Below are positions 46,532-56,525 of a DNA stretch of 64,000 nucleotides, piece by piece (the stretch's first letter is position 1; each line of letters opens with the position of its first letter). The notes below the pieces were generated by a model, which saw nothing but the letters and a program-made list of their open reading frames with translations, ran no database searches and was not told the origin of the DNA. This stretch comes from Burkholderia sp. HI2500 (GTDB lineage: Bacteria > Pseudomonadota > Gammaproteobacteria > Burkholderiales > Burkholderiaceae): positions 1,426,001 to 1,490,000 of the forward strand of contig NZ_NKFL01000006.1 in the NCBI RefSeq assembly GCF_002223055.1, written 5' to 3'. The translations under genes and the position numbers were made by a program.

Positions 46532-48837
46532 ATCGCGCCCCCGACCTTGAGATAGACTTGTCCTTCGCGTTCGTCCACGATCGAGGAGGGAATCTTGGCT
46601 TCGCTTTTCTCGGCATGTACCCATTCATCGAGGGGCGTTCTATCGAGCGTTCCTGACGCAAAATAGTCGCAGTACTTCTTGTTCGGATTGCCATTGGGGA
46701 TGCCGTCCCCCATCCGCCAATCCGCCTCGACCCGCAAGTCGTAGAGTTGATCCGGCGTCAGATAGCAAACCCCGATCGCCACATCGTACGCAAGCGCCTT
46801 TTTCGCATGCTCCGGATTGGTCATCGTCGTGGAATGGTTCGTCGGGCTGTTGGTCGAGCCACGATCGAGCCAATCGACAATCTGTTTATCGCGCCATTCC
46901 TTGTAGCCCTCCGGCATTTCGCTCTTGCCGTCCTCGCCGATCACGTGGCCATCACCATCGAGCCATTCCGTATTCAGCGTTCGCCGCGCCTCCATCCGCA
47001 TCAACGCGCGGTCCTCGTAACGCTGTCCGGCTTCGCTCTCTGCCGTGCCTTGCGCGACGCTGTCATTGTTCTTCGCCTCGTACTGATCGTAGGGATCGTC
47101 CGCGCGCTTGTCTGCCTCGCTCTTGCTTGCGTCGCGCCATGCGGCCGGCGGATCGTTGCCTTCGTTGAAGTCGCTGGTCGCATTGCCGTCCTTCGTTTCG
47201 ATGCGCTTGCCGAACCGCAACGCCTTCGGCGGGAACGGTTCGTCGAGTGCCGGCGCGTCCGCCACCACGGCCCAGCCCTCCGGCGGATTGGCGTTCACGC
47301 GGAACATATTCAATGTCGAGCTGATCTGGGTCACGAAAAACATGATCGGCGCGGATGCAAGCGTGGCCGCTATCCCGAACACGGACTCGTTTCCCTTGAG
47401 TGCACCGATGAGGTTGAATTTGGCAGGCGGTGAAGGCGGATACCAGAATCCCGACGTCGTTCCCTCTTTGCCATGCCGCCAGTCATCCTCCCAATACCGA
47501 TATTTCTCCTGCACGCCGACGTGGAAGCCGGAGGCAAAGACGCGCTGCGTCAGCACGCCGGGGACGCTGATATCGTTCAGCTCGTTCTCGTCGATGCCGC
47601 GCCAGCCGATGCCTTGAACCGTGACGGCCGAAATCACCTGGTCGTGCGGACAGCAATACGCGGTGACGCGACCATACGTCGATCCGTTCAGGCCGTGGCG
47701 TACCCGATCCTCGTGTGCGGCATAAGACCGCTTGCTGGTCGGCGATACCCGTTCGTTCGCCATGTCTTCATCGATCTTGTCTGCGGGAAGTTCATAGGCC
47801 TTCCGCGTGCCGATGATCGACAGAAACTTGCCGAACGTTTTCGTGCGCGCGGCGTAGGTCTGCCGCCCGCGACGACCGCTGCCGTCCCTGGTCGCGCGTT
47901 GCGACCAGGTATCCATGAACGTATCGGATGGATTCGGGCCGTCTGCGCGCGCAAGACTGTACGGCGCATTCGCCAGCACGTAGGCGTCGGCCACGCAATG
48001 CCCGCTACGTCCCCACGGATCTTCGACATCGGGTAGTGCGTCGCCGAAGAAAGCCGCGGCAAGGCCCACGATGTTGCCCTGGCTATGGCACACGACGGTA
48101 ATCGGCACGTCGGCCTGCATGCGGCGGATCGACTCGATCAACCTCGCAAGGCGCAACGCCGCGAGCACGCCATACGCGCGGGGCGGCGCGCGATACAGCG
48201 GCCGATTGGTCGGATTGATGCCCTGCACGGTTATCCACCCGGCCGCGCGGTCGTCGAGGCCGCCGTGCCAGAGATCGGGCAGGCTCGCGCAACCGTTCGT
48301 GAACGGGCCGCCGCCCCAGTAGTCCTTCTCGTTCAGGAAGATCTTGTCGCCGTATTCTTTGAGTTCCTCGGCTGTCGCCCGATAGCCCCACCGGAAATGA
48401 ATGACCGGTGAAAACGACGGATCGGGCTTGACGTAGTTGTCCGCAAGCAGCTTCGGATTCAAAAACCCGTCCGGCGTCACGCTTTCCGTGTACTTCGCCG
48501 GCACCAATTGCCCGGCGTCGATGCCGTGATACATCAATTGATCGTCCAGCCGGCCGAGCCGGCGATTCAGGCCATCGCACAGCCCCTGCTCGGCGGCTTC
48601 GAACCATTCGCCTTCGGAATTCACACCATGGACGAAGATGACGATACCGGGCAACGGCATTTGCTTGATGCAGATCAGCCGAGTGTCTTTCGTCCACATC
48701 GACACCCCGTCGCCTCGGCCGACGACGATCGGTGGAGGCTTGCGTGGCGTTCCGGTGCTGTCCGACTCGGTGGCATCGATCAACCGTGCGACGGGTTCGT
48801 CCGTCGCCGATCGATGTTCGGGATAAAGCTGGGTCAC
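46528..48837 (-). CDS. tle3: T6SS antibacterial phospholipase effector, Tle3 family (DUF3274)
   Basis: A 769-aa alpha/beta-hydrolase effector predicted to attack membrane phospholipids of competitor cells. The N-terminal part has GIVIFVHGVNSEGEWFEAAEQGLCDGLN and the nucleophile elbow ITVVCHSQGNIVGLAA with Ser252 (CHSQG in place of GHSQG). The DUF3274-like C-terminal half contains FWYPPSPP, charged linkers and a C-terminal domain from about residue 600. No PAAR or signal. GTG start with AGGAG at good spacing. First gene of a two-gene unit with the DUF2875 protein. No immunity lipoprotein (Tli3) is visible within several kb. Confidence 0.82.
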   Translation of the reverse strand: MTQLYPEHRSATDEPVARLIDATESDSTGTPRKPPPIVVGRGDGVSMWTKDTRLICIKQMPLPGIVIFVHGVNSEGEWFEAAEQGLCDGLNRRLGRLDDQLMYHGIDAGQLVPAKYTESVTPDGFLNPKLLADNYVKPDPSFSPVIHFRWGYRATAEELKEYGDKIFLNEKDYWGGGPFTNGCASLPDLWHGGLDDRAAGWITVQGINPTNRPLYRAPPRAYGVLAALRLARLIESIRRMQADVPITVVCHSQGNIVGLAAAFFGDALPDVEDPWGRSGHCVADAYVLANAPYSLARADGPNPSDTFMDTWSQRATRDGSGRRGRQTYAARTKTFGKFLSIIGTRKAYELPADKIDEDMANERVSPTSKRSYAAHEDRVRHGLNGSTYGRVTAYCCPHDQVISAVTVQGIGWRGIDENELNDISVPGVLTQRVFASGFHVGVQEKYRYWEDDWRHGKEGTTSGFWYPPSPPAKFNLIGALKGNESVFGIAATLASAPIMFFVTQISSTLNMFRVNANPPEGWAVVADAPALDEPFPPKALRFGKRIETKDGNATSDFNEGNDPPAAWRDASKSEADKRADDPYDQYEAKNNDSVAQGTAESEAGQRYEDRALMRMEARRTLNTEWLDGDGHVIGEDGKSEMPEGYKEWRDKQIVDWLDRGSTNSPTNHSTTMTNPEHAKKALAYDVAIGVCYLTPDQLYDLRVEADWRMGDGIPNGNPNKKYCDYFASGTLDRTPLDEWVHAEKSEAKIPSSIVDEREGQVYLKVGGAI

Positions 48838-49154
48838 CCTGGCTCCTGCGCGCGGTTTGGTGTTGTTCTGCCGTTCCGCCGCCAGTCATTCAAGCTGACG
48901 CGACGTGAACGCAGATGCGGATCATCGGAAATCCGCGCACCAGCGCACAAGTGCAGTTTTCTCTTTTCCTACAGAATTGAACTCGTCCGATTCAATCGAA
49001 CGGAATGACACGTGACTTTCCGGTCATGTCTCACGGTCGAGTACGAAGTGTCTTCCGAGCCGCGCGCATGGACCGTCCGGTTCGCAGCCGTCACGAACGT
49101 ACGCGCCTGCAGACACGCGATCAACAACCGACCGCTCCGATCGGCGAACCCGCG
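48838..49154. other. Intergenic region upstream of tle3
   Basis: About 317 bp with no gene I can support. It would contain the tle3 promoter (an AT-richer patch at 48955-49005) and the 3' end of the transglutaminase transcript. Short frames have no signal peptide or lipobox, so no immunity gene is hidden here. Confidence 0.5.
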
Positions 49155-50201
49155 TCAAACGACATCGAGCGGCTCCACCGTCACCCCGACCTTCAGCTCC
49201 TGATCCGCGCCGCCGCCGCGAATCACGCCGCGCAACGGCGTCACGTCCGCATAGTCGCGGCCGATCGACAGCATCACGTAGTCGTCGCCCGGCGCGCGAT
49301 CGTTGGTCGGATCGAGCTGCAGCCAGCCGTTATCCTCGGGCCATGCCGGGTCATACACCTCGACCCATGCATGCGATGCGTCGGCACCAATCAGCCTCGG
49401 CTGCCCGGGCGGCGGCTGCGTGAGCAGGTAGCCGCTCACGTAACGCGCGGCCAGCCCGAGCGAGCGCAGCGCGCCGATCATCACGTGCGCGAAATCCTGG
49501 CACACACCCTTGCGCAAGCGCAGCGCATCGAGCGCCGACGTCGTGATGTCGGTGCTGTTCGGCGTATACGCAAAATCGGCATGCACGCGCCGCATCAGTT
49601 CCCACGCGGCCTGCACGAGCGGCCGTTGCGGCGTGAAGCTCGCGGCCGCATACGCGGCGAGTTCGGGATCGCACATGACATGCGGCGACGTGAACACGAA
49701 TTCGCTCGCCGCGTCGTAAGGCTGCCCTGCGCGGAACCGCAAGCGGTCGCGCACTGCTTCCCACGCCATCGCCTGTTTCGCGTCGGGTTTCGCGATGGCG
49801 GGCGGCGGCTCGCCGCGCGCCCCGCGCGACCACACCGGCGGCGTCACGCGTACCGTGCTGCAACTGCGCACGAGCAGCGCATCGTGCGGCTGGTTCAACG
49901 CAAACGACGCGCGCGCGTTGCCGAATGCATCGATCTCGGTCCCGACCGATTCCGGCGCGGGGTCGATTTCGAGCGCGAACGACAGCACCTGCTGGCGCGG
50001 CGTGACGAGCGGCTGCAGGCGTGCCTGGTGCTGCGCCGATTCGACGCGCGCCGCGTAACGGTATTCGGTGTCGTGCGTGACGCGCAGCAACCGGCCGGGC
50101 GCACCGTCGGCCTTTGCGGCCGGCGCCGATGGCGGTGCCGATGCGTTCCGCGCATTGCCGGAACCGTGCGGCGCTTTCGCCGCGCCTTTCGTCGTCACCA
50201 T
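49155..50201 (-). CDS. Transglutaminase-like protease-fold protein (module B)
   Basis: A 348-aa bacterial transglutaminase-like protein. After a low-complexity Ala/Pro linker (residues 1-35) comes the N-terminal beta domain (RLLRVTHDTEYRYAARVESAQHQARLQPL). The core follows, with Cys234 in LRKGVCQDFAHVMIGALRSLGLAARYVSGYL, His in ASHAWVEVYDP and Asp in WLQLDPTND, a full triad. In this gene set it is predicted to cleave or ligate the peptide made by the ATP-grasp partner. Its start overlaps the end of the fused ATP-grasp/alpha-E gene by 7 nt. Confidence 0.85.
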   Translation of the reverse strand: MVTTKGAAKAPHGSGNARNASAPPSAPAAKADGAPGRLLRVTHDTEYRYAARVESAQHQARLQPLVTPRQQVLSFALEIDPAPESVGTEIDAFGNARASFALNQPHDALLVRSCSTVRVTPPVWSRGARGEPPPAIAKPDAKQAMAWEAVRDRLRFRAGQPYDAASEFVFTSPHVMCDPELAAYAAASFTPQRPLVQAAWELMRRVHADFAYTPNSTDITTSALDALRLRKGVCQDFAHVMIGALRSLGLAARYVSGYLLTQPPPGQPRLIGADASHAWVEVYDPAWPEDNGWLQLDPTNDRAPGDDYVMLSIGRDYADVTPLRGVIRGGGADQELKVGVTVEPLDVV

Positions 50202-52843
50202 AACGTCCTGCCCGCCTCGCGCACGTGGCTGAAATAGCGTTCGCCGATCCGGTTCGACAATTCCCATACTGCCTTCACCGTGGTGTCGAGCGCTTCGAGC
50301 AGCTTGTCGTGCCGGCCGCCGTCGGCGGTCTCGCACAGCTCGTGCAGCAACCACGCGGGGACGTCGGGAATCGTCTCGGCCAGCTCGGACAGCGCGTAGC
50401 CTTCGCTGCGCTCGACCTTCGTCAGCCGGCCGCGCAGCGCCTGCACGACCCAGCCGAGCGAGCGCGGATTGTCGGTATCGAGCACGACGAGCGACAGCAG
50501 CGGCGCGACGTCGAAGCCGCGCTGGAACCGCGAACGGAACGTGATCGTGCTGTCGAACAGTTCCAGCACGAGCTCGAAGCCGTCCTGCCGGTGCACCGCG
50601 CCTTCGTCGAAGGCCGCCTTCAGCACGCTGCACAGGAAGTCCAGCCGGTCGATCTGCCGGCCGATCGACAGCAAGCGCCAGCCGTCGTCGCGCGTCATGT
50701 TGTCGGTCTGCGCGCCCGTGATCGCGCCAAGCAGCAGGCCGAGGCGCTCCAGCAACTGCAGCGCCTCGTTGCCGATCTGCTCCTCGGCTTCCGGCAGGCC
50801 CGCGCTGTCCGCGAACAGTTGAGTCGCGTCGTCGATCAGCCGCCACTGATCGCTCGACAGTCGCTCGCGGATCGCGGCGGCCGCGCCACGCATGCCGAAC
50901 AGGCAGGACGCAATGCCCGACGTGCGATCCGCGCCGCGCGTCAGCGACGTCGCGAGCGCGTGCTGGAACGCGCGCGGCGCATCGACGGCGTTCGGCGCGT
51001 CGGCCGCGATCAGGCCCGTGTCGCGGCACAGCGTGTCGAGCAGTTCCAGGTGCGCGGGGCTGTCGACGTCGTCCTCGCCGCGCAGCCGTTCGAGCGCGGC
51101 ACGCGCGAGGCGCATCAGGTTGGTTGCGCGTTCGGTATAACGGCCGAGCCAGAACAGGTTTTCAGCCGCACGACTCGCGATCGCGCGCGGGCGTTCGACG
51201 AGATCGTCGGGGCCGAGGTGCGTCTGCAGCAGCGTCGTCGAATCGACGATGCCTTCGGTCATCACCCACGTATCGACGGTGCTGCCGCCGCGCGGCATCG
51301 GCGCGTTGAACAGCGTGTCGCGCGTGCCGACCCGCGACAGCCCGCCGGGCAGGAGCCGCCAGCGCTGCGCACCGTCGGCAAGTGCGAACACGCGCAGCAG
51401 CACCGGCTTCGGCACGATGCGCGCGCCGCCGTTGCTGTCGGGTGCGTCGTGGCGCGGCCAGGTCGGCGCCTGCGACAGCGGCAGGTCGGCCTGCACCGTG
51501 TAGTGCTCGGGCCGCGCGAGAATCCGCGCGCGCCACTCGGCCAGCTGCGCCTGCGTGAGCCGCGCGCCGATCACCGGCTCGAATGCGCCGCCTTCCTGCA
51601 CGTCCGGTGGATAGGATGCCTTGACGATGCCGCGCGCGAGCTGCGGCAGCGCGTCGTCGCACGCGGCCGCTTCACCGCACCACCACGAATGCACGGCCGG
51701 CAGCGTCAGCGTTTCGCCGAGCAGCCCTTCCGCCAGGCGCGGCATGAAGCCGAGCATCGCCGGTGATTCGAGAAAGCCCGAGCCCGGCGCGTTCGCGAGC
51801 AGCACGTTGCCCGCGCGCACGGCCTGCAGCAACCCCGGCACGCCGAGCATCGAATCGGTCCGCAGTTCGAGCGGATCGAGCCATGCATCGTCGACGCGCC
51901 GCAGGATGCCGTGCACCGGCTCGAGCCCGCTCAGCGTCTTCAGGAACACGCGGTTGTCGCGCGCGGTCAGGTCGCCGCCTTCGACGAGCGTGAGGCCGAG
52001 GTAGCGCGCGAGATACGCATGCTCGAAATAGGTCGCGCTGTGCGGCCCCGGTGTGAGCAGCACGATCCGCGAATTCTTGCGAGCCGGGCTGAGCGCCTGC
52101 ATGCTCTGCAACAGCGCGCGGTACGCGGACGCGAGCCGCTGCACGCGCAGCCCGCGAAACCCGCGCGGAAAGAGCCGCGACACGATCAGGCGGTTTTCGA
52201 GGAGGTAGCCGAGGCCGGCCGCGCCCTGCGTGTGCTGGGCGACGATCCGCCACTGCCCGTCCGGGCCGCGCGCAAGGTCGAACGCGACGACGTGCAGCCA
52301 GGTATCGCCCGGCACGCGCGCGCCGCGCATCGCGCGCAGGTAGCCGGGATGCCCGGTGACGAGCGCGGGCGGCAGCAGCCCGCGTTCGAGGATCGTCTGC
52401 GGCCCGTACAGGTCGGCCAGTGTCGCGTTGAGCAGCCGCACGCGCTGCAGCACGCCGCGCTCGATCGCGACCCAGTCCTCGGGCGTGACGATCAGCGGCA
52501 GCAGGTCGAGCGACCACGGGCCGGCCGCGCCGTCGCCGGCGCGCTGCTCGTGCAGTTGATAGAACAGGCCGTTCTCGCGCATGCGCCGGTGCAGCGCGTC
52601 GGCGCGGCGATCGAGGTCGGCCACGCCGTCGCTGCCGATCGACGTGAAGAAGCTGCGCCACGCGGGCGCGAGCGCAGGCGCGTTCAGGCCGGCCGCGCTG
52701 CCGCGCAGTTCGTCGTAGCGGCCGGCGGCAGCCGGCGCCGCAAGCGCGGCGGCCAGTTCCGCGGCATCCGGCTGCGCGCCGGTATCGAAAAGCGTGGGCA
52801 TCGCGTCGAGGGCGGCGAGATGATCGGTGTCAATGGGCGGCAC
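50195..52843 (-). CDS. Fused circularly permuted ATP-grasp + alpha-E protein (module B)
   Basis: An 882-aa fusion. Residues about 60-530 are a circularly permuted ATP-grasp of the DUF404/DUF407 type (LYGPQTILERGLLPPALV, YLLENRLIVSRLFPRGFRGL, VLLANAPGSGFLESPAMLGFMPRL). Residues about 545-875 are an alpha-E (DUF403) domain beginning ASRAAENLFWLGRYTERATNLMRLAR. Where the stand-alone homologue has VLEDNARTPSG this copy has VAQHTQGAAG, and it lacks the EVHGSGGYGM loop, so ATP-grasp activity may be reduced. GTG start; ATG at 52801 possible. Coupled to the transglutaminase gene downstream. Confidence 0.82.
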   Translation of the reverse strand: MPPIDTDHLAALDAMPTLFDTGAQPDAAELAAALAAPAAAGRYDELRGSAAGLNAPALAPAWRSFFTSIGSDGVADLDRRADALHRRMRENGLFYQLHEQRAGDGAAGPWSLDLLPLIVTPEDWVAIERGVLQRVRLLNATLADLYGPQTILERGLLPPALVTGHPGYLRAMRGARVPGDTWLHVVAFDLARGPDGQWRIVAQHTQGAAGLGYLLENRLIVSRLFPRGFRGLRVQRLASAYRALLQSMQALSPARKNSRIVLLTPGPHSATYFEHAYLARYLGLTLVEGGDLTARDNRVFLKTLSGLEPVHGILRRVDDAWLDPLELRTDSMLGVPGLLQAVRAGNVLLANAPGSGFLESPAMLGFMPRLAEGLLGETLTLPAVHSWWCGEAAACDDALPQLARGIVKASYPPDVQEGGAFEPVIGARLTQAQLAEWRARILARPEHYTVQADLPLSQAPTWPRHDAPDSNGGARIVPKPVLLRVFALADGAQRWRLLPGGLSRVGTRDTLFNAPMPRGGSTVDTWVMTEGIVDSTTLLQTHLGPDDLVERPRAIASRAAENLFWLGRYTERATNLMRLARAALERLRGEDDVDSPAHLELLDTLCRDTGLIAADAPNAVDAPRAFQHALATSLTRGADRTSGIASCLFGMRGAAAAIRERLSSDQWRLIDDATQLFADSAGLPEAEEQIGNEALQLLERLGLLLGAITGAQTDNMTRDDGWRLLSIGRQIDRLDFLCSVLKAAFDEGAVHRQDGFELVLELFDSTITFRSRFQRGFDVAPLLSLVVLDTDNPRSLGWVVQALRGRLTKVERSEGYALSELAETIPDVPAWLLHELCETADGGRHDKLLEALDTTVKAVWELSNRIGERYFSHVREAGRTLW

Positions 52844-53015
52844 GATGTCGTTCCGTCGTCAGGGCGCGGCCGCGCACGCGCGCCGCCACCCGGGCGGCGG
52901 GGCGCGGCGCGCGGCCGCAATCTGCCCGCATCCTAGCATTCCGGCGGGGCCGCCAGCGACCGAAACCGCCGGGTATCGCGAACCGCGCATCGTCATCCGC
53001 GTCGTCATCGTCCGG

Positions 53016-56000
53016 TCACGGCCGCCGCAGGTCGAGCGTGAACGGGAATTCGCGGCTCGGCGCGGCCGCCGCGACATCCATCCGCCCCGGCGTATGCCCC
53101 ATCTCGACGAAGCGTGCAAGCCGGCGGCTCTCGGCTTCGTACGCATTGACCGGGAACGTCGCGTAGTTGCGCCCGCCCGGATGCGCGACGTGATAGCGGC
53201 AACCGCCGAGCGAGCGCTGCAGCCACGTATCGACGATATCGAACGTGAGCGGCGCGTGCACGCCGAGGGTCGGATGCAGCGCGGACGGCGGCGACCACGC
53301 CTTGTAGCGCACGCCCGCGACGTATTCGCCGACGGTGCCGGTCGGCTGCAGCGGCAGCGCGCGGCCGTTGACCGTCACGACGTGCCGGTTGTCGTTCAGC
53401 CCCGTTACGCGCACTTCGAGCCGTTCGACCGACGAATCGACGTAGCGCACCGTGCCGCCGGGCGCGCCCTCCTCGCCCATCACGTGCCACGGCTCCAGCG
53501 CGCCGCGCAGCGACAGCTCCATGCCGTTCACCGCGATCTGGCCGAACAGCGGGAAGCGGAATTCGAAGTGCGGCGCAAACCACGCCGGATCGAACGCGAA
53601 GCCGGCGTCGCGCAGTTCGGTCAGCACGTCGTCGAAATCCATCTGAAGAAACGCGGGCAACATGAAGCGGTCATGCAGCGCGGTGCCCCAGCGCGTGAGC
53701 GGCGTCGTGTACGGCGCGGCCCAGAAACGCGCGACCAGCGCGCGCAGCAGCAATTGCTGCACGATGCTCATCCGCGCATGCGGCGGCATCTCGAACGCGC
53801 GCAGTTCGAGCAGACCGAGCCGGCCGGTCGACGAGTCCGGCGAATACAGCTTGTCGATGCAGAACTCGCTGCGGTGCGTGTTGCCGGTCACGTCGATCAG
53901 CAGGTTGCGCAGCACGCGGTCGACGAGCCACGGCGGCATGTCCTGCCCGAACAGCAGCTTGTTGCGCTGGATCTCGGCGAACGCGATGTCGAGCTCGTAG
54001 AGCTGGTCGTTGCGCGCCTCGTCGACGCGCGGCGCCTGGCTCGTCGGCCCGATGAAGAGCCCGGAGAACAGGTAGGACAGCGACGGATGGTTGTGCCAGT
54101 ACGCGATCAGGCTCGCGAGCAGGTCCGGGCGGCGCAGGAATGGGCTGTCGGCCGGCGTCGCGCCGCCGAGCACGAAGTGGTTGCCGCCGCCCGTGCCGAC
54201 GTGGCGGCCGTCGACCATGAACTTCTCGCTGCACAGCCGCGACTGCCACGCGGCGTCGTACAGGAATTCGGTGTGATCGACGAGTTCGTCGAAGTTGCTG
54301 GCCGGATGAATGTTCACCTCGATCACGCCGGGATCGGGCGTCACCTGCAGCAGCTTCAGCCGCGCGTCGCGCGGCGGCGGATAGCCTTCCAGGACGAGCT
54401 TCACGCCCAGCGCGTGCGCGGTCAGCTCGATCGCGCCGAGCAGCTCGAGATAATCCTCGAGCGCGGCCAGCGGCGGCATGAACAGGTACAGGATGCCGTT
54501 GCGCACTTCGACGCACAGCGCGGTGCGCGTGATCCACGCGGCCGATTCGAAGCGCTCGGGCTGGCGACCCGGGTCGCGCGCGGCCGGCCGGCCGTTGCCG
54601 GCCGTGCCGTCGTCGCGCCACTGCATCACGGTCTGCGCGGATGCCTCGCGATGCACGCCGGACAGGTAGCGCGGCGCATCGGCCGGCCCTGCGTAGCGCG
54701 CGCGGATCGCAGCGGCATCCGGCAGCGCGTCACGCGGCGCGAACGGGTCGCGCTCGACGAGGTACGGATAGTCGGCGCGGCTCGCCCACGGCAGCGAATC
54801 GAGCGGCAACCGATAGCCCATCGGCGAATCGCCGGGCATCAGGTACATCCGCTCGTCGCGGAAGAACCACGGGCCCGTCTGCCAGCGCGGGCCGTCGAGG
54901 CCGGGCGCAGCTTCCGTACGCTTGACCGGCAGCACGTAGCCGACCACGCTGTCGAGCTGCTGCTCGAACACCTTGCGCAGCCGCGCGCGTTCGAGCTCGT
55001 CGTCGAGACGCGAGTCGAACGGGTCGACGTTGACCGGCAGCCGGCGCTCGCGCCACAGGTAGTACCAGACGTCCTCGTAGCCGGGCCGGATGAATTCGCC
55101 GGTCAGGTTCAGCCGCGCGGCGAGCGCGTCGATGAAGCGCTTCGCGTCGTCGGTCGTATACGCGGACGGCTCGCGCTCGTCGGCGAACAGCGACGGATCG
55201 TGCCATACGGGCTGGCCGTCCGCGCGCCAGAAGATCGACAGCGCCCAGCGCGGCAGTTGCTCGCCCGGGTACCACTTGCCCTGCCCGAAATGCAGGAAGC
55301 CGCCGTCGCCGTATTCCGCGCGCAGCCGCTGCACGAGTTCGGTTGCATAGCCGCGCTTGGTCGGGCCGAGCGCGTCGGTGTTCCACTCGGCGCCGTCGCG
55401 ATCGTCGATCGACACGAAGGTCGGCTCGCCGCCCTGCGTGAGCCGCACGTCGCCGGCCGCGAGCGCGCCGTCCACCTGTGTGCCGAGCGCGAGCACGCCG
55501 TCCCACTGCGATTCCGTGTACGGCTTCGTCACGCGCGGCGATTCGTACACGCGCGTCACGGTCATCTCGTGCTCGAACGACACCTCGCACTCGTCGATCA
55601 GCCCCTCGACCGGCGCGGCGCTGGTCGGCTGCGGCGTGCAGGCCAGCGGAATGTGGCCCTCGCCGGCGAGGAGACCCGAGGTCGGGTCGAAGCCGATCCA
55701 GCCGGCACCCGGCAGGTACACCTCGCACCACGCATGCAGGTCGGTGAAGTCGACCGACGTGCCGCTCGGGCCGTCGAGCGATTTCACATCGGGCGTCAGC
55801 TGGATCAGGTAGCCCGACACGAAGCGCGCGGCGATGCCGAGATGACGGCACAGCTGCACGAGCAGCCACGCGCTGTCGCGGCACGAGCCCGAGGCCAGTT
55901 CGAGCGTCTGCTCGGGCGTCTGCACGCCCGGCTCCATCCGCACGAGATAGCCGATGTCGTGCTGCAGTTGCTGGTTCAGCGCGACGAGGAAGTTCACGGT

Positions 56001-56429
56001 GCCGGCCGGCGTGCGGTCGACGCCGTCGAGATACGCGCGGAACAGCGGCGACGCGCTCGTCTGCGGATCGCACACGAGATACGGCGCGAGCTCGGTCTTC
56101 AGCGCGTCGTCATAGCTGAACGGGTACTGCTCCGCGCTGGCTTCGAGGAAGAAGTCGAACGGGTTGTACACCGACATCTCGGCGACGAGATCGATCGTGA
56201 TCTCGAAGTGCTCGGTGCGCTCCGGAAACACGAGCCGCGCGAGATAGTTCGAGAACGGGTCCTGCTGCCAGTTGATGAAGTGCTGCGCGGGCTCGACCGT
56301 CATCGAATACGCGAGGATCGGCGTCCGGCAGTGCGGCGCGGGCCGCAGGCGCACGACCTGCGGGCCGAGGTTGACGAGCCGGTCGTAGCGATAGCGGGTG
56401 GTGTGATGCAGCGCGACGTGGATGGACAT
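53016..56429 (-). CDS. Large transglutaminase-like/DUF2126 protein (module A)
   Basis: A 1137-aa protein. Residues 1-300 are a transglutaminase-like unit (MSIHVALHHTTRYRYDRLVNLGPQVVRLRPAPHCRTPI; Cys in LASGSCRDSAWLLVQLCRHLGIAARFVSGYL; His in DLHAWCEVYLPGAGWIGFDPTSG). The rest is the long DUF2126 region (TQGGEPTFVSIDDRDGAEWN, LHFGQGKWYPGEQLPRWAL, GGGNHFVLGG, SLSYLFSGLFIGPTSQAPRVDEAR), which has features of a glutamine-synthetase-like/carboxylate-amine ligase in published analyses. Start MSIHVALHH matches the family. Last gene of module A, 96 bp after the preceding stop. Confidence 0.85.
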   Translation of the reverse strand: MSIHVALHHTTRYRYDRLVNLGPQVVRLRPAPHCRTPILAYSMTVEPAQHFINWQQDPFSNYLARLVFPERTEHFEITIDLVAEMSVYNPFDFFLEASAEQYPFSYDDALKTELAPYLVCDPQTSASPLFRAYLDGVDRTPAGTVNFLVALNQQLQHDIGYLVRMEPGVQTPEQTLELASGSCRDSAWLLVQLCRHLGIAARFVSGYLIQLTPDVKSLDGPSGTSVDFTDLHAWCEVYLPGAGWIGFDPTSGLLAGEGHIPLACTPQPTSAAPVEGLIDECEVSFEHEMTVTRVYESPRVTKPYTESQWDGVLALGTQVDGALAAGDVRLTQGGEPTFVSIDDRDGAEWNTDALGPTKRGYATELVQRLRAEYGDGGFLHFGQGKWYPGEQLPRWALSIFWRADGQPVWHDPSLFADEREPSAYTTDDAKRFIDALAARLNLTGEFIRPGYEDVWYYLWRERRLPVNVDPFDSRLDDELERARLRKVFEQQLDSVVGYVLPVKRTEAAPGLDGPRWQTGPWFFRDERMYLMPGDSPMGYRLPLDSLPWASRADYPYLVERDPFAPRDALPDAAAIRARYAGPADAPRYLSGVHREASAQTVMQWRDDGTAGNGRPAARDPGRQPERFESAAWITRTALCVEVRNGILYLFMPPLAALEDYLELLGAIELTAHALGVKLVLEGYPPPRDARLKLLQVTPDPGVIEVNIHPASNFDELVDHTEFLYDAAWQSRLCSEKFMVDGRHVGTGGGNHFVLGGATPADSPFLRRPDLLASLIAYWHNHPSLSYLFSGLFIGPTSQAPRVDEARNDQLYELDIAFAEIQRNKLLFGQDMPPWLVDRVLRNLLIDVTGNTHRSEFCIDKLYSPDSSTGRLGLLELRAFEMPPHARMSIVQQLLLRALVARFWAAPYTTPLTRWGTALHDRFMLPAFLQMDFDDVLTELRDAGFAFDPAWFAPHFEFRFPLFGQIAVNGMELSLRGALEPWHVMGEEGAPGGTVRYVDSSVERLEVRVTGLNDNRHVVTVNGRALPLQPTGTVGEYVAGVRYKAWSPPSALHPTLGVHAPLTFDIVDTWLQRSLGGCRYHVAHPGGRNYATFPVNAYEAESRRLARFVEMGHTPGRMDVAAAAPSREFPFTLDLRRP

Positions 56430-56525
56430 GGGAGCTCGGTTCGGGTTGGGCCAGCCGCGCGCCGCGTCGCGCTCGATGCGACGCGGCACCCCGGCCTGGC
56501 GGATTCGGCGAAAACGTGCGCGAGG

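Noticed and set aside
49005..50237. Plus-strand frame opposite the module-B transglutaminase, as a possible Tli3 immunity gene
   Set aside because: No signal peptide or lipobox; Arg-rich antisense translation.
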